Below are positions 8,949-18,600 of a DNA stretch of 64,000 nucleotides, piece after piece (positions within the stretch are counted from its first letter, which is position 1; each line of letters opens with the position of its first letter). The translations under genes were made by a program, and so were the position numbers. The notes under the pieces were generated by a model. It did no database searches, was not told the origin of the DNA, and saw only the letters and a list, made by a program, of their open reading frames with translations. Location: positions 50,313 to 114,312 of the forward strand of contig CACNTN010000004.1 of NCBI GenBank assembly GCA_902623395.1, given 5' to 3'. The stretch comes from an uncultured Pelagibacteraceae bacterium (GTDB lineage Bacteria > Pseudomonadota > Alphaproteobacteria > Pelagibacterales > Pelagibacteraceae).

Positions 8949-9024
8949 AATTTTAAGTTGTATGATAACCAATTATAACATGGATAATTTTAAAAAAAAA
9001 AATTATATATGTTTACAATAAATT

Positions 9025-9101
9025 GCGCCTGTAGCTCAACTGGATAGAGCGCTTGGCTACGGACCAGGAGGTTCTGGGTTCAAATCCTAGCAGGCGCGCC
9101 A
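9025..9101 (+). tRNA. tRNA-Arg (anticodon ACG)
   Basis: A cloverleaf can be drawn. The acceptor GCGCCTG (9025-9031) pairs with CAGGCGC (9091-9097), followed by discriminator G and an encoded CCA (9099-9101). The D-arm holds AGCTCAACTGGATAGAGC. The anticodon stem CTTGG/CCAGG encloses loop CTACGGA with anticodon ACG, and the T-arm carries GGTTCAAAT. The ACG anticodon, read as ICG after deamination, decodes CGN arginine codons. A protein start codon follows only 3 nt after the CCA. Confidence 0.96.
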
Positions 9102-9104
9102 GAT

Positions 9105-10346
9105 ATGATTAAAATGAACTTAAATTTATTAATTCCAACATTAATTTTATCAACACTTGCCTCTAGAATTATTGCACTAATATTTTTTGGTGACACCAGT
9201 TTAGAAAATGAGTGGAAAGTTTTAGTTCATAATCTTTCAGAAAAAGGAGTTCTTGGTTATTATTTAGTTAATGATGAGTTTTTAGCTTCCCCGGGCCTAG
9301 CAGGTATAAATGATAATGTTTTACCCTCAGCATTCATGCCCCCACTTTATGCCTTTTTTATTTTCGTAATAAAATATATTTTTTCTAGTTTTGTAAATTT
9401 TGTAAATATAGTTATTATAATTCAAATTTTAATCAGTTTAATCGCGACATATATATTTTTTAAGATATTACAAATAAGCGAAAAACCTGTTGTTTCATTT
9501 TATACGGCGCTTATTTTTTCTTTAGTTCCTATAAACATTTATGCCAGTGTTCAAATCTCATCAATAAGCATTCAAGTGTTTTTATTAATTTACTTTTTTT
9601 ACATATTAAAAATATTTTCAAAAGATAAAATAATAAGTCAAAAAAATTTACTTATATTTTCTATTCTGTCGGGCTTATTAATATTAATAAGGGGTGAGTT
9701 TATTCTCTTTTATATTTTAACAATACTTTATTTTTTCTTATTTTATACAAGGAACATTAAATCTATTTTAATTTCTTTATTTATCACTTTATTAGTTATA
9801 AGCCCGTATCTTATAAGAAACTATAATCAATTTAATACTTTTACCATTACAAAATCAATTGGGTATAATTTACTCAAGGGCAATAACCCAAGTTTCAAAA
9901 TTGAAGGTAATCCTAGTTTCATAGATGAAAAATTTAATAGGGAAAATCTTCTAATTAAAACAGATAAAGATTACGAAATAAAATTAGACAATTTTTATAA
10001 GGATAAAGCTCTGGAATACTTAAAAGATGAACCAGTTTTTTATTTAAAAAATTATTTTATAAAAGTTTTATCTTTTTTGACATTTGATCCCTATTCTTCT
10101 TATGACAAATATTTTAATATATTTCACTTAGCTCCAAAACTAGTTTTGTCAATTTTTAGTATTTTAGGAGGAATAGTCGTAATTAAAAAAAAAGGATTTT
10201 TACAATATTTAAGTATTTATTTTTTTTCAAACGTTTTTTTCTTTTCAATTTTTTTTATTTTACCACGATACAGTTTAATTTTACTTCCAATACAAATTTT
10301 ACTATCTTTAGAATTTATTAAATTTCTTATTAAGAAAATTCTTTAA
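9105..10346 (+). CDS. Polytopic membrane glycosyltransferase, GT39/ArnT-like (PMT superfamily)
   Basis: A 413-aa protein with about ten hydrophobic helices. The first periplasmic loop after helix 1 holds acidic residues (FFGDTSLENEW), the position of the catalytic Asp/Glu in polyprenyl-phosphate-dependent glycosyltransferases of the GT-C fold. A later segment, SPYLIRNYNQFN then GYNLLKGNNP, is typical of the family. It probably moves a sugar from a polyprenyl-phosphate carrier to a surface glycan or protein. ATG at 9105 lies 3 nt after the tRNA-Arg CCA; an alternative ATG is at 9114. The 3' end overlaps the convergent epimerase gene by 17 bp. Exact donor and acceptor are unknown. Confidence 0.7.
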   Translation: MIKMNLNLLIPTLILSTLASRIIALIFFGDTSLENEWKVLVHNLSEKGVLGYYLVNDEFLASPGLAGINDNVLPSAFMPPLYAFFIFVIKYIFSSFVNFVNIVIIIQILISLIATYIFFKILQISEKPVVSFYTALIFSLVPINIYASVQISSISIQVFLLIYFFYILKIFSKDKIISQKNLLIFSILSGLLILIRGEFILFYILTILYFFLFYTRNIKSILISLFITLLVISPYLIRNYNQFNTFTITKSIGYNLLKGNNPSFKIEGNPSFIDEKFNRENLLIKTDKDYEIKLDNFYKDKALEYLKDEPVFYLKNYFIKVLSFLTFDPYSSYDKYFNIFHLAPKLVLSIFSILGGIVVIKKKGFLQYLSIYFFSNVFFFSIFFILPRYSLILLPIQILLSLEFIKFLIKKIL

Positions 10347-11379
10347 TTAACTCTTTAATAATTCTAAAAGTAGAATATTTTTGTTTCCATGATGGATATT
10401 TTTTTTTAAATTTTTTTAAATCAGAAATATACCATATGTGGTCACCAATTCTATTCTGAGAAATAATTTTACGTTTGATTTTTATTTTTGAAATTTTTTC
10501 TATTGTATTTAATGCTTCAATTATTGAGCAATTAGAATATCTTCCGCCTCCTATATTATATACTTCACCAACACCTGGTTTTTTAAAAAATTCCCAAAAG
10601 CAGGAAACTAAATCTTGGCTATGGATATTATCCCTAACTTGCTTACCTTTATAACCAATTAAAGTATACTTTTTATTTTGCAGGGACGATTTTACTAAAT
10701 AAGATAAAAATCCGTGCAGTTTCGCTCCGGAATGATTTGGACCAGTAATGCAACCTGCTCTAAAACATGCAGTTTTTAATCCAACATTTTTTCCATATTC
10801 TTGAACAATTAAGTCAGCGTAAGATTTAGAGGCTCCAAAAAAACTATGTGTACAATTATCTATCGACATAGTTTCATCAATACCATTTTGATATTTATGA
10901 GATTTTTTTAGTTCCCACCGAGTTTTTTTTTCTATTAAAGGCAATTTATTTGGATTATCTCCATAAACTTTATTTGTAGACATAAATATAAATGGAGCCT
11001 TCGGCGCATAAAGTTTCGTTAGTTCCAAAAGATTTAATGTTCCTTTTGCATTAATATCAAAATCAATAAATGGTTGGTTTTTGGCCCAATCATGAGAAGG
11101 TTGAGCAGCAGCGTGTATAACGATTTTAATTTTATTTCTATATTTATAAAAAATCTTTTTCAATTTACTGTAATTTCTTATATCTGTATTGAAATGGTTA
11201 TAATTTTTTAGATTTTTCTTTAGTTTCTTTTTTACCCAAGTTATGTCTCCATCATTACCAAAAAAAAATTTTCTATAATTATTATCTATACCAACTATTT
11301 TAAAACCTTTTTTTGAAAAATAGAGACTAGACTCTGATCCTACAAGTCCACATGATCCTGTTATTAAAGCAATTTTCAT
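10330..11379 (-). CDS. NAD-dependent epimerase, CDP-paratose 2-epimerase-like extended SDR
   Basis: A 349-aa extended SDR. The Rossmann motif GSCGLVGSESS sits near residue 8, followed by GIDNNYRKFFFG, a stretch I associate with a CDP-paratose/tyvelose epimerase-like group. The active-site region reads STNKVYGDNPN and then SFFGASKSYADL, so the usual YxxxK is FxxxK. I recall this Phe from that subgroup, so it is probably not a local mutation. The C-terminal half has GKQVRDNIHSQDL and YNIGGGRYSN. It is likely to act on a nucleotide sugar for surface glycan. It overlaps the next SDR gene by 1 bp, so the pair is an operon. Confidence 0.8.
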   Translation of the reverse strand: MKIALITGSCGLVGSESSLYFSKKGFKIVGIDNNYRKFFFGNDGDITWVKKKLKKNLKNYNHFNTDIRNYSKLKKIFYKYRNKIKIVIHAAAQPSHDWAKNQPFIDFDINAKGTLNLLELTKLYAPKAPFIFMSTNKVYGDNPNKLPLIEKKTRWELKKSHKYQNGIDETMSIDNCTHSFFGASKSYADLIVQEYGKNVGLKTACFRAGCITGPNHSGAKLHGFLSYLVKSSLQNKKYTLIGYKGKQVRDNIHSQDLVSCFWEFFKKPGVGEVYNIGGGRYSNCSIIEALNTIEKISKIKIKRKIISQNRIGDHIWYISDLKKFKKKYPSWKQKYSTFRIIKELIKEFS

Positions 11380-12404
11380 TAAAAAAAATTCCTAACATTT
11401 TTAAATTTATTCAGCCAGATGTAAATATCTTCAAGGATATCGTCTATATTTTTTGATGGTTTCCATTTATAAAATTTGATAATTTTTTTATTGTCGCTAA
11501 CATAATAAGGAATATCAAATTTTGAGGTTTTTGATATTTTTTTTATTATAATTTTATTTTTTGTTAATTTTTCACATTTAGAAGTTAAATCCAAAAGTGA
11601 AATTGCGTTAATTTTTCCTCCACCAATATTAAATATTTCATTATTAATTTTTTTAAATTTTTTAATTTGAAGCGCTAATATTTCACAAACGTCTTTAATA
11701 TGTAAAACATCTCTTATTTGATGACCTTTCCCTCCAAATCCAATATAAAACAATTTTTTTTTCAAATAATGTTTAGCTACCCATAATGGTATAAAACCTT
11801 GATCTTGCTTTCCAAACTGCCAAGGACCAGCAATTACTCCAAATCTATTAATTATATATTTAAGATCCTTTTTAAAGAATATTTCTTGAATTAATTTTTC
11901 CGAAGCTAACTTTGTAAAACCATAGAGGGAGCTCGCAGAAAAAGTTTCAAATTTTTCATTAATTACTTTTTGAATTTTTATAGGTCTATTTAAGTTGTTT
12001 TTATTAATAAGTTTTTTGAGCTTTTCTATTGAATAGACTCTACTCGAAGATAAAAATATTATATTTGATTTATCTTTAATACATTTTTTTAAGATATTAT
12101 AAGTTCCTACTAAATTTGTCCTAAAAACTTTATCTGGACTCTTTTCCGAGGCTTCTATTGCAGGCTCTGCGCAGCAATCAATTACTAAGTTAAATTTTGG
12201 TAATGAAATTACATTTTTAAAATTTTCAATATTTACTCGAAAATTTTTTATATTGTAACTCGAAAGCCTTTTTTTGTTGATTATCGAGCCCTTACGAGAA
12301 AGATTATCTAAACTATAAATTTTCGCTCCCTTAAGATTTTTTTTTAGATAAATAGCGATATTTGAGCCAACGAAACCACTACCGCCAGTAATTAGTATTT
12401 TCAT
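11379..12404 (-). CDS. NAD-dependent epimerase/dehydratase, second CDP-paratose-epimerase-like SDR
   Basis: A 341-aa extended SDR with the nucleotide motif TGGSGFVGSN near residue 6 and DNLSRKGS, as in the CDP-tyvelose epimerase RfbE. Active-site residues are conventional: SSSRVYS and YGFTK (YxxxK). The later signature QDQGFIPLWVAKHYL plus GHQIRDVLHIKDV matches the RfbE pattern. It is the first gene of a two-SDR operon with the epimerase at 10330-11379. It probably interconverts a deoxy or dideoxy nucleotide sugar for the surface polysaccharide; the substrate cannot be read from the sequence. Confidence 0.78.
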   Translation of the reverse strand: MKILITGGSGFVGSNIAIYLKKNLKGAKIYSLDNLSRKGSIINKKRLSSYNIKNFRVNIENFKNVISLPKFNLVIDCCAEPAIEASEKSPDKVFRTNLVGTYNILKKCIKDKSNIIFLSSSRVYSIEKLKKLINKNNLNRPIKIQKVINEKFETFSASSLYGFTKLASEKLIQEIFFKKDLKYIINRFGVIAGPWQFGKQDQGFIPLWVAKHYLKKKLFYIGFGGKGHQIRDVLHIKDVCEILALQIKKFKKINNEIFNIGGGKINAISLLDLTSKCEKLTKNKIIIKKISKTSKFDIPYYVSDNKKIIKFYKWKPSKNIDDILEDIYIWLNKFKNVRNFF

Positions 12405-12447
12405 TACAATTTAATTATCTTACTAATAGAAAAAAATAAACATATTT

Positions 12448-13158
12448 ATGCTTTCTATAATAATACCAGTCAGGAATGAATCCGATAGCTTAAAAGGCTT
12501 AATGGAACATTATTCCAAAAACTTAAGTAATATAAATTACGAAGTTTTAATAATTAACGATTTTAGTAAAGATGATACATTAGAAAAAGCAAAAAATTTA
12601 TTTAAAAATCAAAATTTTAAAGTTTTAGACAACAAAAAAAAAGGACTTGGTGGTGCAATCAATTTAGGTATTAAAGAGGCCTCAGGATCATTCGTAGCAA
12701 TTATGATGGCCGATCAGTCTGATGATATAAATGATTTAATAAAGTATAACACTTTAATTAATACTGGTGATTATGATGCTATTTTAGGTTCGAGATTTAT
12801 AAAAGAGTCAAAAGTTTTAAATTATCCAATTCAGAAATTAGTTTTAAATAGAATTTTTAATTATTTTGTTGGTTTAATTTTTTGGAATAATTATAACGAT
12901 TATACAAATGCTTTTAAGATTTATAAAAAGAAGACATTAAACGAAATAAGCCCGCTTATTTCAGAAAGTTTTAATATTTTTTTAGAGATACCTTTAAAAA
13001 TTATTTCAAGAAAATACAAATATAAAATTATTCCCATAAATTGGACTGGAAGAACAAAAGGTGTTTCTAAGTTTAAAATCAAAGAGCTTAGATCAAAATA
13101 TTTATTTACATTAATTTATTGTTTTATAGAGAAAAATTTATTAAATTTAAAAAAATGA
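12448..13158 (+). CDS. Family 2 glycosyltransferase (GT-A, dolichyl-phosphate mannosyltransferase-like)
   Basis: A 236-aa GT2 enzyme. It opens with SIIIPVRNES, then the nucleotide-binding IINDFSKDDT and the GLGGAINLGIKEASG segment. The metal-binding DxD-like motif is MADQSDD at about residues 91-97. GSRFIKESK and NAFKIYKKK follow in the acceptor region. It may load a sugar onto polyprenyl phosphate as donor for a GT-C enzyme such as that encoded at 9105; the pairing is inference. It is divergent from the SDR operon with a 43-bp gap, and its stop overlaps the ATG of a 31-aa membrane ORF (ATGA). Confidence 0.85.
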   Translation: MLSIIIPVRNESDSLKGLMEHYSKNLSNINYEVLIINDFSKDDTLEKAKNLFKNQNFKVLDNKKKGLGGAINLGIKEASGSFVAIMMADQSDDINDLIKYNTLINTGDYDAILGSRFIKESKVLNYPIQKLVLNRIFNYFVGLIFWNNYNDYTNAFKIYKKKTLNEISPLISESFNIFLEIPLKIISRKYKYKIIPINWTGRTKGVSKFKIKELRSKYLFTLIYCFIEKNLLNLKK

Positions 13159-13250
13159 AATTCCTATCAAATTTATCTTTACAAAAATCAGTTATTGTTT
13201 TCTTTTTTTTTGTAGTGATTATATTACTTGGATTGTCAATGATATTATGA
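13155..13250 (+). CDS. Small single-pass membrane protein, 31 aa
   Basis: ATG at 13155 overlaps the TGA of the GT2 gene (ATGA), the usual form of translational coupling in this genome. The peptide starts MKFLSNLSLQKS and continues into a hydrophobic helix of about 18 residues ending at LGLSMIL. It also overlaps the 3' end of the convergent uppP by 6 bp. A 31-residue frame this close to a gene end could be chance, but start overlap, a clean helix and a basic N-terminus favour a real membrane-anchored partner of the glycosyltransferase. No homolog is recognised. Confidence 0.4.
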   Translation: MKFLSNLSLQKSVIVFFFFVVIILLGLSMIL

Positions 13251-14000
13251 ATAAGCTATTATCATAAGGATTAATCCTAATAGTACTCTATAGTAAACAA
13301 AAATGTTTAAACTGAATTTATTTAAATACTTTAAAAAAAATTTAATAGTAATTAATGAAAAAATAAATGCGAATATAATTGCGGAAAAATTCATTTTAGC
13401 ATCAAACAAACTTTCTGAAAAAAAAATATTTTTTAATCCATAAATAGAAACTGCTCCTAGAATTGGAATTGAGATCAAGAAAGATATTTTGGCTGAGTCA
13501 ACTCTACCAAATTTTAAAAGTCTTGCAGCGGTAATAGCTATACCAGACCTACTTACTCCAGGTATTAAAGATAATATTTGTAAGATACCAATAAATATTG
13601 CCGACTTAAAACTGAAATTATTTTCGATATTTTTTTCTAGCTTAAATTTATCGCTAACAAACAACAAAATACCAAATATTATAGTTGTCCACGCTATCAT
13701 TTCTATGTTTCTTATTTTTTCGATATAATTTGTTTCAATCAAAATTATCCCACATAGCATAACTGGTATTGAAGCTATTATAATTTTAACAAAAAGAATT
13801 TTATTTTTATAAAAATTAAGAACGTCTTTGTAAAAGTAAACTAAAACTGCTAGGAAAGAACCTATGTGTAAGCTGACATCAATGGAAAGATTTTTCTCGT
13901 TTTTTAAATATTCAGAAGCAATAACTAAATGTGAGGAAGAACTGATTGGTAAAAACTCCGTTACGCCTTGAATCAAAGATAAGATAAAAATTTCAATCAC
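13245..14000 (-). CDS. uppP: Undecaprenyl-diphosphatase (BacA/UppP)
   Basis: Dephosphorylates undecaprenyl diphosphate at the membrane, recycling the lipid carrier for peptidoglycan and surface glycans. The 251-aa protein is slightly short for the family (about 265-275) but has both signature blocks: QGVTEFLPISSSSH (residues 11-24, with Glu15) and the PGVSRSG loop (147-153). About seven or eight helices are visible. It starts at GTG 14000 with no good ATG nearby. Its place beside glycosyltransferase and O-antigen ligase-like genes fits carrier recycling. Confidence 0.93.
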   Translation of the reverse strand: MIEIFILSLIQGVTEFLPISSSSHLVIASEYLKNEKNLSIDVSLHIGSFLAVLVYFYKDVLNFYKNKILFVKIIIASIPVMLCGIILIETNYIEKIRNIEMIAWTTIIFGILLFVSDKFKLEKNIENNFSFKSAIFIGILQILSLIPGVSRSGIAITAARLLKFGRVDSAKISFLISIPILGAVSIYGLKNIFFSESLFDAKMNFSAIIFAFIFSLITIKFFLKYLNKFSLNIFVYYRVLLGLILMIIAYS

Positions 14001-14164
14001 TTTTTAAAAATAAAATTAAAGGTTGTTTTTTTATTGGCAATACATAATGCATATCAGGTATGCAATAAAAGACATTATTTTTTTAGGGTTTTTATAATAT
14101 AGGTAACTATTATTGACCTTTAAAAACTATCATTCAATAAAATCTTAACTTATTTAACTCTGGT
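14001..14164. promoter_or_regulatory. Divergent uppP/gltD intergenic region with palindrome and possible gltD promoter
   Basis: This 164-bp gap holds a 6-5-6 inverted repeat, TGCATA/TATGCA at 14048-14064, about 100 bp upstream of gltD. A weak promoter candidate on the plus strand is TTGACC (14113-14118) followed 16 bp later by CAATAA (14135-14140). The palindrome lies upstream of that -35, where an activator could bind. No sigma-54 GG-N10-GC element was seen. Confidence 0.3.
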
Positions 14165-15610
14165 ATGACAAAAAAAATGCTTAAGTTTATAGATCTAAAA
14201 CAAGAGACACCTGAAAAAAGAGGCACAGAAAAGAGAAAAGGTGATTTCAATGAGATCTATAAAGAATACATTACTAACAAAGCCACTGAGCAGTCTAGTA
14301 GATGCTCTCAGTGTGGAGTGCCTTTTTGTCAGATTCATTGTCCATTAGGTAATAATATTCCAGATTGGTTAAAACTGACTGCCGAAGGAAGACTTAAAGA
14401 AGCCTATGAAGTCTCTCAAAGTACAAATAACATGCCTGAAGTTTGTGGAAGAATTTGTCCACAAGACAGATTGTGTGAAGGAAACTGTGTTATAGAACAA
14501 TCAGGCCACGGAACTGTTACCATTGGATCAATAGAAAAATATATTACAGATACAGCTTGGGATAAAGGATGGGTTAAACCATTCAGAGTTAAAAAAGAGT
14601 TAAAGCAATCTATTGGTATAATAGGTGCTGGACCAGCAGGATTGGCATGCGCTGAAGAACTAAGAAAATCAGGTTATCAAGTTACAATATACGATAGATA
14701 CGATAGACCAGGAGGTCTTTTAATCTATGGTATCCCTAATTTTAAATTAGAAAAATTTGTTGTTGAGAGGAGAACTAAATTATTAAAAGACTGTGGAGTC
14801 AAATTTGTTCAAAATTTTGAGGTAGGTAAAGATAAAAGCTTATACGCACTTAAGGAAAATCATGATGCAGTTCTGATTGCAACTGGTGTGTATAAACCAA
14901 GAGAAATAAATATTCCCGGAAAAAATTTGAAAAATATTTTTCCAGCAATGCAATTTTTAACTGCGTCAAATAGGAAAGGCTTAGGTGATAAAGTCAAACT
15001 TTTTGACGATGGAACATTAAATGCAGAAGGAAAAAATGTAGTTGTAATCGGAGGAGGTGACACAGCTATGGACTGTGTAAGAACATCAGTAAGGCAAAAA
15101 GCTAAATCAGTAAAATGCTTATATAGAAGAGATAGAGAAAATATGCCTGGCTCTGCAAGAGAAGTTGGAAATGCAATAGAAGAGGGAGTAGAATTTGTGT
15201 GGTTAACCAGCCCCAAAAGTTTTATTGGAAATTCAAAAGTTGAGTCAGTTGAAGTTAACAAGATGAAATTAGGTGAACCAGATTCTTCAGGTAGAAGAAG
15301 ACCTGAAATTGAAAAAGGCTCAGAGTACAAGATTCCTGCAGATCTTGTAATCAAATCTTTAGGTTTTGACCCAGAAGATTTGCCTAAATTATTTAATGCT
15401 AAAGAATTAGTTATTTCGCAATGGGGGACAATTAAAATTGATTTAAAATCTATGCAGACTAATTTAGATGGAATTTTTGCAGCAGGTGATATTGTCAGGG
15501 GAGCCTCTCTTGTTGTATGGGCAATTAGAGATGGTAGAGATGCCGCTATTCAAATAGAGAAATATCTACAACAAAAAATTAAAAAACAAAAAACTGTAGA
15601 AGCTGCTTAA
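14165..15610 (+). CDS. gltD: Glutamate synthase (NADPH) small subunit
   Basis: The beta subunit takes electrons from NADPH through FAD and passes them to GltB for glutamate formation from glutamine and 2-oxoglutarate. The 481-aa length is typical. The N-terminal Fe-S domain has cysteines 47, 50, 55, 59 and 94, 98, 104, 108. The FAD motif GAGPAG lies at 154-159, and the NADPH motif VVIGGGDTAMD near 296. The C-terminal FAD segment reads GIFAAGDIVRGASLVVWAI. It precedes gltB by 7 bp. The gltD-first order is the reverse of the E. coli gltBD operon. Confidence 0.97.
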   Translation: MTKKMLKFIDLKQETPEKRGTEKRKGDFNEIYKEYITNKATEQSSRCSQCGVPFCQIHCPLGNNIPDWLKLTAEGRLKEAYEVSQSTNNMPEVCGRICPQDRLCEGNCVIEQSGHGTVTIGSIEKYITDTAWDKGWVKPFRVKKELKQSIGIIGAGPAGLACAEELRKSGYQVTIYDRYDRPGGLLIYGIPNFKLEKFVVERRTKLLKDCGVKFVQNFEVGKDKSLYALKENHDAVLIATGVYKPREINIPGKNLKNIFPAMQFLTASNRKGLGDKVKLFDDGTLNAEGKNVVVIGGGDTAMDCVRTSVRQKAKSVKCLYRRDRENMPGSAREVGNAIEEGVEFVWLTSPKSFIGNSKVESVEVNKMKLGEPDSSGRRRPEIEKGSEYKIPADLVIKSLGFDPEDLPKLFNAKELVISQWGTIKIDLKSMQTNLDGIFAAGDIVRGASLVVWAIRDGRDAAIQIEKYLQQKIKKQKTVEAA

Positions 15611-15617
15611 AATTATA

Positions 15618-18600
15618 ATGAAAAATTATTTTAAAAATAAAAAAATTTTAGAAAAAAGTTTTAATTACGATGTAAAAATGGAGCATGATGCTTGTGGTGT
15701 AGGCTTAATAGCTTCTACAAATGGAAAAAAATCTAGAAAAATTGTCGAGTATGGTATTGAGGCATTAAAAGCTATATGGCACAGAGGAGCTGTAGATGCA
15801 GATGGAAAATCGGGTGATGGAGCAGGAATTCAAATTGAGATAGCACCAGATTTCTTTAAAGAGAAAATTTCCACAACTGGACATACCCTTGACGAAAATA
15901 AAAGAATTTGTGTTGGAATGATTTTTCTTCCAAGAACAGATTATTCAGAACAAGAAAAATGTAGAGAGATTATTGAGTCCGCACTATTAGCTGAAAATTA
16001 CTACATATATGGATGGAGACAAGTCCCAATAAATCCAAGTGTTTTAGGAAAAACGGCTGATCAAAACCGTCCAGAAATTGCTCAAGTTATGTTTAAAAAA
16101 AATGAGGCATTGCAAACAAATGATCTTGAAAGAGATTTATTTGAAACAAGAAAGAAAATTGAAAAAGTTGCAAGAGATAAGCAAATAAAGGATTTTTATA
16201 TTTGCTCTTTCAGCTCAAGATCCATTGTTTATAAAGGTATGTTTCTAGCTGAAATGTTATCTGAATTTTATCCAGATCTTCATGATGAAAAGTTAACTTC
16301 AAGATTTGCAATTTTTCATCAAAGATATTCAACTAACACCTTCCCAAGTTGGGATTTGGCTCAACCTTTTAGAACTTTAGCGCACAACGGAGAGATAAAC
16401 ACAGTTAAAGGAAATATAAACTGGATGAAAATTCATGAACAAGACATGTCTAGTCAGCTTTTCAAAGATGTAAAAAATTTAAAGCCAGTAATAAGAAGTT
16501 CTTCGGACTCTGGTGCACTTGATAATGTTTTTGAACTTTTAACTCATTCAGGAAAATTAGCACCACTAATAAAATTAATGATGATCCCCGACTCATGGTC
16601 AAAGAGAAGCAAAACAGTCCCAAAAAACCATCAAGACTTATTTAATTTCCTTAACAGCACTATAGAGCCATGGGATGGTCCAGCAGCTATTTGTGCAACT
16701 GATGCGAAATGGGTTTTGGCCTCTTCTGATAGAAACGGACTAAGGCCATTAAGATATTCAATCACCTCAGATGATCTATTTTTTGCGGGTTCAGAAACTG
16801 GAATGATTAAAATTCCAGAGGAAAAGATTATTGAAAAAGGAAAACTTGGTCCAGGTCAAATCATTGCAATCGATTTAAAAAAAGGAAAACTATACAAAGA
16901 TAAAGAAATTAAGGATCTTTTGGCAAAAGATTATAAAAAATACAATAAACAGATTATTGATTTGGAAAAAAAGATTTCATTTGGAGGAGAAAAGCCAAAT
17001 TTCTTAGGAGAGGATTTAAGGAAAAGACAATTTTTATCAGGATTAAGTTTAGAGGACTTAGAGTTAATTCTTCACCCAATGGCAGAGGAAGGAAAAGAAG
17101 CTTCAGGCTCGATGGGTGATGATACTCCAGTTGCTGTACTATCAAGTCATTATAGACCTGTATCACATTATTTTAGACAAAACTTTAGCCAAGTAACCAA
17201 TCCACCAATTGACTCTTTAAGAGAAAATAAAGTAATGAGTTTAAAGACAAGATTTGGGAATCTAGGCAACATTTTAGATTTTGATAATCTTACTGAGGAA
17301 AATATTTATGTTTTAGATAGCCCTATACTCACCAACTCACAATTTAAAAAATTTAAAAAATTTTTTTCAAAAAAAGTTAAAGTAATTGACTGCACATTTA
17401 ATATTGAAGAGTCTCTCAAAGAAAGAATTGAACTAATTAGAGAAGAGGCAGAAACAGCTGTTAGAGAGGGAAGCACTTGCTTAATATTATCTGATAAAAA
17501 TATTACAAATCAAAAAGCAAGCATCCCAAGTATATTGACTGTAGGAGCGATACACTCTCACTTAGTAAAACACGGATTGAGAGGTTATTGTTCTTTAAAT
17601 GTTGAGTGCTCTGATGCAATGGATACACATTCTTTTGCTATTTTAATTGGAGTCGGAGCCACTACAGTGAACCCATATCTTGCAATAGATAGTATTCATC
17701 AAAGATTTGAAAAAAAATTATTTGGCAAATCTGATTTTGAAACATGTGTAAACAAATTCAAAAAATCAATTGATGCTGGTCTTCTTAAAATTATGTCAAA
17801 GATGGGAATATCAGTAATAAGTTCTTATAGAGGCGGATGTAACTTTGAAGCAGTAGGTTTAAGTAGAGCTATTGTTTCAGATTATTTTCCAGGTATGTCT
17901 TCAAGGATTTCAGGAATAGGTATAATCGGAATCGAGAAAAAGATTAAAGAGCTTCATAAAAAATTTAATGCAAAAAATGTATTCACTTTACCTATCGGAG
18001 GATTATACAGATATAGGAAAAGTGGAGAAGATCACCAATACCAAGGAAAGTTAATTCATTTATTGCAAAGTGCTGTAACTAGTGGCTCATATGAACTATA
18101 CAAGAAGTATTCAGCTGGAATTCATAATTTACCTCCAATAAATATAAGAGACTTACTAGAATTTAAAAAACAAAGAAAACCTATTGATATTAAAGAAGTA
18201 GAGCCAATTGAAGAAATTTTAAAAAGATTTGGAAGTGGAAGCATGTCTCATGGAGCACTATCAGCAGAAGCTCACGAAACTTTAGCAATGGGAATGAACA
18301 GAATTAAAGGTGCCTCTTGTAGTGGAGAAGGTGGCGAGGACGCAAAAAGATTTAAAATATTACCTAACGGAGATAGTGCAAACTCAAGAGTGAAACAAAT
18401 TGCGTCCGCTAGATTTGGAGTAACTGTTGATTATTTAAATAACGCTAACGAAATAGAAATTAAAATTGCTCAAGGAGCTAAACCAGGTGAGGGAGGACAG
18501 CTACCAGGTTTTAAGGTTACAAAAGAAATAGCGCGATTAAGACATTCGACGCCAGGTGTAACTTTAATATCACCACCACCACATCACGATATTTATTCTA

